Part shown: one piece after another, positions 36,192-43,984 of the stretch
How the letters are laid out: each line of letters starts with the position of its first letter
How positions within the stretch are numbered: the first letter of the stretch is position 1
NCBI RefSeq assembly: GCF_009709615.1
Contig: NZ_WJYA01000003.1
Span: forward strand, 124,001 to 188,000
Length of the DNA stretch: 64,000 bases
DNA from: Winogradskyella ouciana
GTDB taxonomy: Bacteria > Bacteroidota > Bacteroidia > Flavobacteriales > Flavobacteriaceae
Direction: 5' to 3'
Notes under the pieces: model-generated
Databases searched by the model: none
Told to the model about the DNA's origin: nothing
Seen by the model: the letters and a program-made list of their open reading frames with translations, nothing else
Position numbers and translations under genes: made by a program

Positions 36192-36333
36192 GCGTTTAAC
36201 AAAGCGTATAATTTATTGCTACGCAAGGGCTATTTTTTAGTTTGTTGCTTACTTGTTCTCGGTATTCTAAAGCGAGCTTTGAATCCCTTCACAAACGCAA
36301 CAAATCATACACGCCATTCGTTAGCCTACAATA
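36192..36333 (+). repeat. attC-like site 7
   Basis: Left box GCGTTTAAC (36192-36200), right box GTTAGCCTACAATA (36320-36333). Stem GTATAATTTaTTGC against GCAAcAAATCATAC; spacers 3 and 7. Between 36040 and 36191 there are about 150 bases with no ORF I accept. TACACGCCATTCGTTA (36308-36323) in the right arm is a perfect reverse complement of 35505-35520. Confidence 0.65.
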
Positions 36334-36367
36334 GCCCATCGAGGGCACGCAATCAAACCAGTAAAAA

Positions 36368-36535
36368 TTAAACACTACCTTTTTCAAAATTAGGTGCTTT
36401 CCTAATGTCAATTATCGAGGCGCAATTATCATATTTCTTATCAAAATAAATTTTAGCCATAATAATACTATCAGCATTTACACCAACAGTAGTTATAACG
36501 CCTCTTAATGTCAAGTATCTAAATTCATATACCAT
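36368..36535 (-). CDS. Small antisense-oriented ORF (55 aa, cassette 8 cargo)
   Basis: On the minus strand, ATG at 36533-36535 and TAA at 36368-36370. Product starts MVYEFRYLTLRGVITTVGVN and ends KAPNFEKGSV, mixed strand/helix, no membrane segment. It is the only ORF that fills cassette 8 and runs opposite to all other cargo. In integron arrays reversed cargo is rare and usually needs its own promoter. Family unknown. Confidence 0.5.
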   Translation of the reverse strand: MVYEFRYLTLRGVITTVGVNADSIIMAKIYFDKKYDNCASIIDIRKAPNFEKGSV

Positions 36536-36568
36536 AATGTTTAATTTTTAATAGTTTAAAAGATTGCT

Positions 36569-36753
36569 TATTGTAGGCTAACGGGCAACTTATGGCTACG
36601 CATCGGCAATCGTATGTTAATATTTATTTAATTCAATTCTTATCGCTAGGCAACAGATAGCTAACATTTTGTAAAGCTTATAGATGCGCAGCTCAATCGG
36701 CTTTAACGTGTCTGCTGCGCATCCACAAGCCTTACAAGTTGCCCGTTGTAACC
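36569..36753 (+). repeat. attC-like site 8 (divergent type)
   Basis: Left box TATTGTAGGCTAAC (36569-36582), the 14-base perfect complement of the start of this cassette; right box GTTGTAACC (36745-36753). The arms differ from the other sites: GGGCAACTT against AAGTTGCCC directly flank the boxes, followed by GGCT and GCATCGG/GCGCATCC elements. 185 bases long. Confidence 0.65.
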
Positions 36754-36758
36754 AATTT

Positions 36759-37499
36759 ATGAAAAAAATACTCACAGGAATTACATTTATTCTATTACTG
36801 ACGCAATGTTCAAGAGAAAACATAGCATATAATTCAACTTTAGTATTTAATGGAGAATTGATTTCTCAAACCATATCACTTTGGAAAGATGGAATCAAAT
36901 CCAAAGATAGTTTCACATCTGGCAGAATAAGTCAATTTAACAAAGACATGTCCATTTTTTATCAAGAAAACCGTGGTGGTTCAACAAAAGAATTAAATCC
37001 GTTTTACTACAGTTCTGTAATTCCATACTACCATGGAAATGAAAATAGAATAAAGCCTTTGATATTGGATTCATACCTAGAAAATAGTAATACTACTATA
37101 AAAGATAGTATTACGTATAATAAAGAAATAATTTTTGAAAAAGATAAATCAATTTTGATGTCTTCGAACATTAGAATTACTCTTTATAAAATTAATTATC
37201 ATGAAAACGATACATGGTTTGTCGGAAAAATTAATCACGATGAAATTTATCAAAATTCAGTTGATTATTCTATGCCTGTATTCACCTATAAATATTCAAT
37301 AAAAAACAATCGAATTTCATCTTATTTAACGTGTAATATCAATTATGAAATTGAAGGAAACCAAAACACTTTTTATATCAAATTAAACGATATTGATGTA
37401 ATTAATGATAAGGTTGAATATGAGGATTTTACGAAAGAATATCTTAGTGACTTATCCGAGAATTTGAAAAATTTAAACATAAACGTTTTCTATAAATAA
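36759..37499 (+). CDS. Lipoprotein of unknown function (cassette 9 cargo)
   Basis: 246 residues with a lipoprotein signal MKKILTGITFILLLTQCS (Cys17). The remainder is Asn/Lys/Ile-rich with beta-strand character and shows no known motif. I use ATG 36759, 14 bases after the cassette junction. The frame is open further upstream to 36684, but that would put the start inside the attC-like site and bury the signal peptide. It ends 7 bases before the next site. Confidence 0.7.
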   Translation: MKKILTGITFILLLTQCSRENIAYNSTLVFNGELISQTISLWKDGIKSKDSFTSGRISQFNKDMSIFYQENRGGSTKELNPFYYSSVIPYYHGNENRIKPLILDSYLENSNTTIKDSITYNKEIIFEKDKSILMSSNIRITLYKINYHENDTWFVGKINHDEIYQNSVDYSMPVFTYKYSIKNNRISSYLTCNINYEIEGNQNTFYIKLNDIDVINDKVEYEDFTKEYLSDLSENLKNLNINVFYK

Positions 37500-37505
37500 A
37501 AAACT

Positions 37506-37704
37506 GGTTACAACAAAGTACTGTGGTAAAAAAACAAGCAGTTTTAACCTAATTTAATCAATTGTAAACTTAAGCCGTGTATAATTAATTGCTTTGGTCG
37601 TTGCCTACTTGGAAAATTCCTTCGGAATTTTCTCGCGTTCGTTTTTGTTTACTAAATTAGTTGCTTAATCACGTAACAAGCCATACACAAACACGCTAGC
37701 CTTA
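37506..37704 (+). repeat. attC-like site 9, with a damaged right core
   Basis: Left box GGTTACAAC (37506-37514). A second left-type arm, GTGTATAATTAATTGC (37578-37593), pairs with the right arm (GCCATACAC before ACACGC). The right core reads GCTAGCCTTA (37695-37704), with C in place of the T of GTT. The 60 or so extra bases between the left box and the second arm may be a remnant of a lost cassette. Confidence 0.6.
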
Positions 37705-37707
37705 ATT

Positions 37708-38466
37708 ATGAAATTCTTAAGAAAACTGAGATATAAGTCCTTAAAAAATTCCAAATTATCAAACTATCTCGGATATGCTATTGGTGAAATTTTATTGGTT
37801 GTTATTGGGATTTTTATTGCGATTCAAGTCAACGAAATTTATGAACAGAAAAAACAAGATACTGAGGGAGATAAGATATTAAGATCTCTATTAACAGAAT
37901 TCAAATTAAACCAAAGCCAACTTGATGGCTTAATATCAGATTACATATGGGTTTATGATTCTGCAGATTACTTGATTGGAAATTATGGCGAACAACTTAA
38001 CGAAATACCACGAAGAACACTTGATTCATTGATGGGCGGCATTCTATATGTGCCTGAATACTATCCATCTGAGAGTGTTTATAATTTAGCGATCAGTACA
38101 GGTAAATACGATTTGATTAAAAACGATTCCTTAAAAATTGCTATTTCAAACACCATTGGGTTACTACCGCTTTATAAAATGACTTCTAGAAGGGTTGAAG
38201 ATGTTACTTTTAACAGACTTCATAAAATAATTGATGATGAAGGCTATTTGATGAAAGATATCTTGGGCGGTAGATTGACCAGTTTTGGAAAATATCGTGA
38301 GCAAACTCCCAAACACGACTACAGCTCTATTTTCGAAAACATTGAATTTGAAAACACTTTGGAATTAAGAAGAATTTGTACTGCTGATATTTTAGCAGTT
38401 TCAAGAATGATTAAGGAGAGTCAGGATAATGCTATTTTTAAAATAGAAAAAGAATTGAACAAATAA
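37708..38466 (+). CDS. DUF6090 family protein (cassette 10 cargo)
   Basis: 252 residues. MKFLRKLRYKSLKNSKLSNY, then YAIGEILLVVIGIFIAIQVN, a single N-terminal membrane helix, and a long helical soluble region (ILRSLLTEFKLNQSQLDGL): the typical start of the DUF6090 family, abundant and often multicopy in Flavobacteriaceae. Function unknown. ATG is 13 bases after the cassette junction. Its end is 1 base before the terminal repeat TAAGGCTAAT. Confidence 0.82.
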   Translation: MKFLRKLRYKSLKNSKLSNYLGYAIGEILLVVIGIFIAIQVNEIYEQKKQDTEGDKILRSLLTEFKLNQSQLDGLISDYIWVYDSADYLIGNYGEQLNEIPRRTLDSLMGGILYVPEYYPSESVYNLAISTGKYDLIKNDSLKIAISNTIGLLPLYKMTSRRVEDVTFNRLHKIIDDEGYLMKDILGGRLTSFGKYREQTPKHDYSSIFENIEFENTLELRRICTADILAVSRMIKESQDNAIFKIEKELNK

Positions 38467-38467
38467 C

Positions 38468-38630
38468 TAAGGCTAATAATGGCTATTAGTATTGGTGCTG
38501 TTCTCTCCTATTTCTAAAAATTATAGCGGAATTTTTAACTTGGTGTGTTTTCGCGATTTTTTTCAGACTTTTAATTCAGATAATTTCGAAAAATTCAACT
38601 TGTAAGAAACGCTGTATACCAAAAACCCAA
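38468..38630 (+). repeat. Decayed terminal attC-like site 10 (right end of array)
   Basis: Left box TAAGGCTAAT (38468-38477), with T where AAC would have C, followed by 3 bases (AAT) and GGCTATTAG. A right arm is barely recognisable (GCTGTATACC before AAAAACCC, about 38611-38628) and no GTT core remains. Both ends of cassette 10 thus have mutated cores. The array appears to stop here. Confidence 0.45.
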
Positions 38631-38633
38631 GAA

Positions 38634-39173
38634 ATGAAAAGAATTACATCCTTACTAATCATTACACTACTTATATGCAATTGTTCTGACGTTAAGCACA
38701 ACAATGAGGCTAATGAAGAATTAATCGCATTAAGAGCAGAACTCGATAGCTTAAAAGCAGAATCGTTAAACGTCACCAAAGGGCAAATTGCGACGTTTTT
38801 AACCTTTCAGGATAACAATGCAGAAAACGCTATGAATTTTTATGTGGACTTGTTCGATAATTCCAAGATCATAAATGTGCAACGTTGGGAAAAAAATGGC
38901 CCTGTTGAGGAGGGGAAAATTATGCATGCCACGTTTAGTCTAAACGAAAGCCTTTTTATGTGCAGTGACAGTCCGCCAATACATAAATGGGGTTTTACGC
39001 CTGCGGTTTCCAACTACATTGATTGCAAGGATGAAAGTGAACTTAAACGGTTATTCTCAAAACTGTCCGAAAACGGAGAAGTGACCATGCCTTTGAACAA
39101 TTATGGTTTTAGTCAGAAATTTGGTTGGGTCATAGACCAATTTGGTGTGTCTTGGCAACTGAATTTTAATTAA
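38634..39173 (+). CDS. VOC family lipoprotein (PhnB/glyoxalase-like)
   Basis: 179 residues. Lipoprotein signal MKRITSLLIITLLICNCS (Cys17), a heptad-like linker (ANEELIALRAELDSLKAES), then a VOC/PhnB-like domain: FLTFQDNNAENAMNFYVDLF, MHATFSLNESLFMCSDSP, and the terminal FGWVIDQFGVSWQLNF. PhnB-like proteins have a metal-free or metal-binding VOC fold; most are cytosolic, so a lipid-anchored form is unusual. Substrate unknown. It is 6 bases from the next gene and outside the array. Confidence 0.85.
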   Translation: MKRITSLLIITLLICNCSDVKHNNEANEELIALRAELDSLKAESLNVTKGQIATFLTFQDNNAENAMNFYVDLFDNSKIINVQRWEKNGPVEEGKIMHATFSLNESLFMCSDSPPIHKWGFTPAVSNYIDCKDESELKRLFSKLSENGEVTMPLNNYGFSQKFGWVIDQFGVSWQLNFN

Positions 39174-39179
39174 ATAGTA

Positions 39180-39551
39180 ATGACCAAAAAAGAAATAGCA
39201 CTTAAATATTTAGACTATTTACAGCAAGGTGACATCCACAAAGTGGTTGAATTATTTAGTGTAGATGGCATTGTGGATTCTCCTATTTACGGCATTAAAA
39301 GGGCAGATGAATTCTACTTACAGTTAAATAACGACACAAAGCGTTCCGAACTCAATCTTAAAGGTATATTTGAACAACAAGACTCCAATAACCTAGCACT
39401 TTACTTCGGCTACAAATGGACTTTAAAAAATAATGCCAAAGTAGAATTTGACGTTGTTGATATCATTGAGTTTGATTCTGAAAATAAAATCAAAACATTG
39501 AAGATTATTTACGATACCGTTGCTTCGAGAGATAAAGTTGAGGCTTTATAA
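39180..39551 (+). CDS. NTF2-like / SnoaL-like protein
   Basis: 123 residues. KKEIALKYLDYLQQGDIHKVVELFSVDGIVDSPIYG at the start and a strand-rich end (FDVVDIIEFDSENKIKTLKIIYD) give the cone-shaped NTF2-like fold, often a small-molecule-binding or isomerase scaffold. No catalytic residues can be named. 6 bases after the VOC gene, so they are an operon. Cytosolic. Confidence 0.82.
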   Translation: MTKKEIALKYLDYLQQGDIHKVVELFSVDGIVDSPIYGIKRADEFYLQLNNDTKRSELNLKGIFEQQDSNNLALYFGYKWTLKNNAKVEFDVVDIIEFDSENKIKTLKIIYDTVASRDKVEAL

Positions 39552-39588
39552 GGTTAATGTCAGCTTGTAGTCTTTGTAAACGAAAGCA

Positions 39589-39626
39589 AATTGTGACGGT
39601 TCGCATAAGCAGTTAATAAAGAATTA
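39589..39626 (+). repeat. Imperfect direct repeat, left copy
   Basis: AATTGTGACGGTTCGCATAA (39589-39608), then GCAGTTAATAAAGAATTA, matches 45980-46017 at about 31 of 38 positions with no gap, in direct orientation. It lies between the NTF2-like gene and the end of the tandem-esterase gene. The two copies bracket the esterase/LytTR block. Confidence 0.55.
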
Positions 39627-39647
39627 ATAACTACGGAAACGTTATTA

Positions 39648-41906
39648 TCACTTCTCCAGATCTAATATCAATTGTTTGATGCGTCTAATTTCATTTTCAT
39701 TTGAATTAAATTCCAACGATTTTTTGAAGTATTTTATTGCTTCTTGAGACTTGCCAGCATTGCTATATGCATAAGCTAACATTTCGTAAACTGTATTTGA
39801 TGTTGGGTAATTATTAATATTTAATTGAAACAAAGTATAAGCCTCTTCTCGTTGGTTATTATTGAATTTTGCCCATGCCACTCTGTTAATGACATTTTCT
39901 GGTGGTAAAAAACTTACACCTAAATTAGTTGATAGTGCTTCATAATGTTGCTGTATTTCTTGCAGAGACTTGTCGATTATATCATCTAATACATAATCTT
40001 GAAAAATAAATAAGAGCCCATGATAAAGGCTTATTAGAGGAACACTATTATGGTTTTCGTCTTCAAAAACATCAAATTCCACATTTCTATAAGAAACATT
40101 TGAGTTTTTGAGTGTCGCTATAAATAGCTCGTGATTATTTCTCATATTAGCTATCTTCCCATTAGTTTTCTCATAGCTATCAGCACCAGAAAAATAGAAT
40201 TTTTTGTGCTTTATTTTATTAGTTATTAATGTGTCTATTTTTTTTACTATGTAATGCTCGTCCCACCAAAAACTGGGATCCATTGCTATGTACGATTTAA
40301 AAACGCTATTATTTAAATAAGCCTCTGCAGCCATCAATCCGCCTAATGAGTGGCCAACTAACATAGCATAATCTTTTGTCCTATAGTTTATTTTAACCTC
40401 AGGCAATACTTCTTGTTCTAGGAATTTTAAAAATAATTTTCCTCCACCACTCGTTTCTTGCCATTGGGAGTTATCCTTACCATTATAGCCAACAAGAGAT
40501 TTTGTTGGTGATAAATCCCTTGTTCTATTGTTTTCTGTATTTACGGCAACAACAATCATTTCTGGTATTTGCCCTTCTTTACTCATTACTTCTATTGTAG
40601 TCATTGCATGGTGTAAGTGATAGTTGCCATCAAGAATTAGCATTATTGGGTAATCATTCTTTGCTCTATTATAAGATGGAGGTAAGCCTACTGTAAACGA
40701 TCTTATTTCTTTTAATTTTTCAGATTTTATAGTGTGTTTAATTGTAGGTAAAAATATATCTATTTCGTTTTGCTTACTTATGTTTTCATTAATACTATTT
40801 GATTCTGAAGTCCTTAGCTCTAGTGCCTTTTTATAATTTATTTCTGCAAAGTTATCATTACCCAACGCTTTATACGCCTCACTTAACTTTTCATAATTAA
40901 TAGATGAAGGGTAATTTAAGGTATTCATTTCTAAAAGGGAGATAGCGCCATTATTATCATTACCTAGATTTAACTTGTATTCTGCAATTTTCTGTATTAA
41001 TTGATCGGGTGGTAAAATCTCTTTTCCTTTTTTTATTGATAACCGGCTGTAATGATCTGTAATTTCGTCTGATGTTTTGTTGTAGATGTTATCGAGCATA
41101 AAATCTTTAAAAACAAATTTGATACCGTTATACCAGCTCATATAAGCAGATGTGCCATGGTTCTCATTTTCAAAATAGTCTAACTTAATATTTGAGTATG
41201 CAACACCAAGTTGTTTTAAACGTGCATAGAACAATTCTTGTGCATTTCGCATAAAAGTGACCATGCCCTCATTTCTTTCATAATTATCTGCACTTGAAAT
41301 GTATATTTTTTTGTTTTTAATTTGTTGTACCACATCACTATTAATTTCATTTACGACATATTGATTATCCCACCAAAAACTTGGGTCTGAAGCTATAAAT
41401 CCACTAAATGAACTATTAGTTATATAACTATATCCTACAAAAAGCCCTCCCAATGAATGTCCTGCTAGTACATTATAGGAGTTTGTTCTAAATTTACTCT
41501 CTACTTCTGGTAACAGTTCGTTTTCTATAAACTTTAAAAAGTTTGCTCCACCGCCACCATTCATATTATTAAAGGTTATAGAAGTTGGAGTTAAATCTCT
41601 CGTTCTATCTATATTGGGTATAGCTACAATAATGGTTTCTGGTATTTCATTCTGCTTGCTTAAAAATTCTATAATTCCAGAGGTGTATAAAAACCTATAA
41701 TCTCCATCAGTTAATACTAATACAGGATATTTTGTTGATGATTCACTATAGGTCTTAGGTAAGGCTACGATATAACTTCTTTTTTCATTTAAAATCTTAG
41801 AGCTTATACTGTATTCTGTGCCTATTTTTAATTTATTATGATTGTTTTTTTGACCAAACGTGTAACTTACTACTAATAAAAACAAACAGGTTATTTTAGC
41901 TTTCAT
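39648..41906 (-). CDS. Tandem-duplicated esterase (esterase D type) with TPR repeats, exported
   Basis: 752 residues with a Sec signal (about 1-18, ending TFGQ). Two copies of an alpha/beta-hydrolase esterase domain of the Fes/esterase D type: each begins KTYSESSTKYPVLVLTDGDY-like or PPSYNRAKNDYPIMLILDG, has a nucleophile elbow AGHSLGGL / VGHSLGGL, a following DPSFWWD block, and a terminal catalytic-type His (ENHGTSAY / ENHNSVPL). Each is followed by TPR-like helices (about 330-375 and 690-752). It probably deesterifies a siderophore or sugar ester in the periplasm; substrate unknown. Transcribed from the next gene (2-base gap). Confidence 0.85.
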   Translation of the reverse strand: MKAKITCLFLLVVSYTFGQKNNHNKLKIGTEYSISSKILNEKRSYIVALPKTYSESSTKYPVLVLTDGDYRFLYTSGIIEFLSKQNEIPETIIVAIPNIDRTRDLTPTSITFNNMNGGGGANFLKFIENELLPEVESKFRTNSYNVLAGHSLGGLFVGYSYITNSSFSGFIASDPSFWWDNQYVVNEINSDVVQQIKNKKIYISSADNYERNEGMVTFMRNAQELFYARLKQLGVAYSNIKLDYFENENHGTSAYMSWYNGIKFVFKDFMLDNIYNKTSDEITDHYSRLSIKKGKEILPPDQLIQKIAEYKLNLGNDNNGAISLLEMNTLNYPSSINYEKLSEAYKALGNDNFAEINYKKALELRTSESNSINENISKQNEIDIFLPTIKHTIKSEKLKEIRSFTVGLPPSYNRAKNDYPIMLILDGNYHLHHAMTTIEVMSKEGQIPEMIVVAVNTENNRTRDLSPTKSLVGYNGKDNSQWQETSGGGKLFLKFLEQEVLPEVKINYRTKDYAMLVGHSLGGLMAAEAYLNNSVFKSYIAMDPSFWWDEHYIVKKIDTLITNKIKHKKFYFSGADSYEKTNGKIANMRNNHELFIATLKNSNVSYRNVEFDVFEDENHNSVPLISLYHGLLFIFQDYVLDDIIDKSLQEIQQHYEALSTNLGVSFLPPENVINRVAWAKFNNNQREEAYTLFQLNINNYPTSNTVYEMLAYAYSNAGKSQEAIKYFKKSLEFNSNENEIRRIKQLILDLEK

Positions 41907-41908
41907 AT

Positions 41909-43888
41909 TTAGTTGTTATTATTAGCTAGTAAAAATTCTAAAGGAATATATAATCGTCTACTCCATGATGCTTCAGAATGGTCATCTCCTTTAAATTCTT
42001 TTGTAATCCAATTTTTAATTGTGTAACCCTTCTTGTTCATAGTCTTGTCTATTTTAGTTTGATATGGTTTATACAAACTATCAAGCCCTACAGTACCATA
42101 ATCAAAATAAAATTTATGATTCTTTGGTTCTGGCAAATTGTTAATTAAGTATTGATTGAACGCTAATGGAACCTTATCTCCCTTTACATTTACATCTCCA
42201 ACCCAATGTGTAGATATACAAGCTGCTCCACCATACACATCTGGATATTCGGATATGGCGTACATGGATATTAACCCTCCCATACTAGAACCTGCAATAA
42301 ATGTATTTTGCATATTTGTATGGGTTGAATAATTTTTGTCTATGTATGGTTTTAGCTCTTCTACTAAAAATTTTAAATAATTATCAGCTTGTTGCTTTCC
42401 TTTCAAGTCTGTTTTAATAAGATTGTCTTTTAATTCCCTATCAAGATAGTTGATTGGTTTTTGGGGAAAATATTCTGAATGCCTATACGCTCCATTATTC
42501 CAAACACCTACTACTATTGTATTTCTTATTTTTCCGTCAAAGATTAATCTTGCTATAGTTTCGTCCACTTTCCATTCTTGATTATTCCATGTTCTGGTAG
42601 AGTCAAAAAGCATTTGTCCATCGTGCATATATAAAACAGCATATCTTTCAGAATCATTATAATTTGGAGGTAACCAAACATCTATATTTCTAGAGTCAAC
42701 ATAATTGGATTGAAAGTTTTTTACTCTATCTATTTTACCATAGGTTACCGTTAAGTTGGGAATTCTAGTTATGTCCTTGTAACGTTCTTTAAGTTTTATT
42801 TTCGATATTGTAGCTTCCCAATATTGTTTTTTTGTGTCATAAGGTTCATGCCAATATGGGTCTGGTATTTGCTTTTTTATTTCATTCCACGATTTATTTT
42901 TAAAAAAATCTTCATCGATTGAGCAATCTTCCATTTTATGAAACGGAACTAAAAAAATATATCCATCAAACAAATCTCCTATTGTAAAATCATTATAGCA
43001 ATTACTAAACCAACTATCTTCTTTTAACTTACCTATTGGGCTTTTTCCTAAATCGAAACCCAATGGTTCGTTAGACATTAGTTTAAAAACATTTTCAACC
43101 TCACCATTTGCCGGAGATAAAAAGAATGGGCTTTTATTGGGGAAATTATATATTGGTCCGTGTAAAAAAACAGAAAAAACTTGATCTTTATACTCTTCAT
43201 AAAGTAAATTGCCCAAGCTAACTTTTCTATAAGTACAATTACCATTGGTGTCTTTTACGCCTTGTGAATACCGTGTAAAGGCATGAGGAAGACCACATAA
43301 TATCAGGCCTTTTTCGCCTTTACCTAAAATTTCTTTTATAACAACATTTTTTCTAAACTCATTAACTTCTCCTTTATGAAATACTCCTGACATTTCATCT
43401 CTAGAACCATTGTAAGCCGTCCAATCATATTGATAACTTAAATTTACTATTCTAAATTTCTTTGATTTTTCGGGTAGCGATTTATTGAATGACCATGCTG
43501 TTTTTAAAATGTCCTGATACTCTTGGTAAGGCCATCCTACGTTATAGAAAAACATTAAATCTCTTGATACCTGAGCGTCAAAATTTTCTCCTAATATTAA
43601 GTTGTCTAATTCTTTTTGCTTCTCATAGGCTCCAAATTCCATACCTATGTTGTAAACTCCGGCTTTATATAATTTTGGAATTATCTGGGCAACAAAATTC
43701 AAATTGTTTTTAACTACATGGTCTTCACCTAAAAGAATTAAATTCTTTTCTCTAAACTTATTGATAATGTATTCTGATGGTTCTAAACCGTTATCCTGAA
43801 GATATTTTATTTCTTTATGGTAATTGACTTCTTGTGAACGAGCAATTAAACAAAATAGAATAGAAACAACGAGAAATTTATATTTCAT
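41909..43888 (-). CDS. Fusion: EreA/ChaN-like domain plus esterase D-like domain, exported
   Basis: 659 residues with a Sec signal (about 1-18). Residues about 40-300 match the EreA/ChaN/TIKI superfamily: NLILLGEDHVVK carries the GExH motif, followed by GMEFGAYEKQKELDNL and a later HAFTRYS. Residues about 375-655 are an esterase with YAVLYMHDGQ, nucleophile elbow GSSMGGL, and a probable catalytic His in DDHSEASW. The two activities in one chain, and this gene beside a tandem esterase, suggest a modular degradative system. Divergent from the LytS gene. Confidence 0.82.
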   Translation of the reverse strand: MKYKFLVVSILFCLIARSQEVNYHKEIKYLQDNGLEPSEYIINKFREKNLILLGEDHVVKNNLNFVAQIIPKLYKAGVYNIGMEFGAYEKQKELDNLILGENFDAQVSRDLMFFYNVGWPYQEYQDILKTAWSFNKSLPEKSKKFRIVNLSYQYDWTAYNGSRDEMSGVFHKGEVNEFRKNVVIKEILGKGEKGLILCGLPHAFTRYSQGVKDTNGNCTYRKVSLGNLLYEEYKDQVFSVFLHGPIYNFPNKSPFFLSPANGEVENVFKLMSNEPLGFDLGKSPIGKLKEDSWFSNCYNDFTIGDLFDGYIFLVPFHKMEDCSIDEDFFKNKSWNEIKKQIPDPYWHEPYDTKKQYWEATISKIKLKERYKDITRIPNLTVTYGKIDRVKNFQSNYVDSRNIDVWLPPNYNDSERYAVLYMHDGQMLFDSTRTWNNQEWKVDETIARLIFDGKIRNTIVVGVWNNGAYRHSEYFPQKPINYLDRELKDNLIKTDLKGKQQADNYLKFLVEELKPYIDKNYSTHTNMQNTFIAGSSMGGLISMYAISEYPDVYGGAACISTHWVGDVNVKGDKVPLAFNQYLINNLPEPKNHKFYFDYGTVGLDSLYKPYQTKIDKTMNKKGYTIKNWITKEFKGDDHSEASWSRRLYIPLEFLLANNNN

Positions 43889-43984
43889 GATAACTAGTTT
43901 TTATTTAGAACATTGATGTAACTCTAATACAATCCTATAAAAAATTAAGCGCTATTCAAAAAACAAATAATCAAATAACTTAAC

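Larger units (their letters stand above)
30749..38630 (+). mobile_element. Integron-like cassette array without integrase (ten units)
   Basis: Ten consecutive units. Each begins GTT plus a unique sequence and its recombination-site palindrome begins with the reverse complement of that same sequence: GTTGTAAAAC/GTTTTACAAC, GTTACCTGC/GCAGGTAAC, GTTGTGCG/CGCACAAC, GTTGGCAAA/TTTGCCAAC, GTTACAAAC/GTTTGTAAC, GTTAACCGCAAT/ATTGCGGTTAAC, GTTAGCCTACAATA/TATTGTAGGCTAAC, GTTGTAACCA/TGGTTACAAC, TAGCCTTA/TAAGGCTA. The seventh (35504) is imperfect. This is how attC-bounded gene cassettes are organised, since recombination at G|TT leaves the first bases of a cassette complementary to its own R'' box. Known integrase-less arrays are called CALINs. 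Here no integrase is in view. Confidence 0.75.

Noticed and set aside
35987..36226. A 79 aa minus-strand ORF near site 7
   Set aside because: Its start lies in the attC-like site and its end overlaps the coiled-coil gene. A shorter version from an inner ATG (53 aa, basic plus hydrophobic) cannot be excluded but has no support.
36684..36758. Longer start for the cassette 9 lipoprotein
   Set aside because: Would lie inside attC-like site 8 and place the lipoprotein signal internally; ATG 36759 is better.
30749..38630. Reading the repeated palindromes as MITEs or IS remnants
   Set aside because: There are no target-site duplications, and the terminal bases differ from site to site while matching the start of the adjoining cassette. 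That fits attC-type recombination and not transposition of a fixed element.
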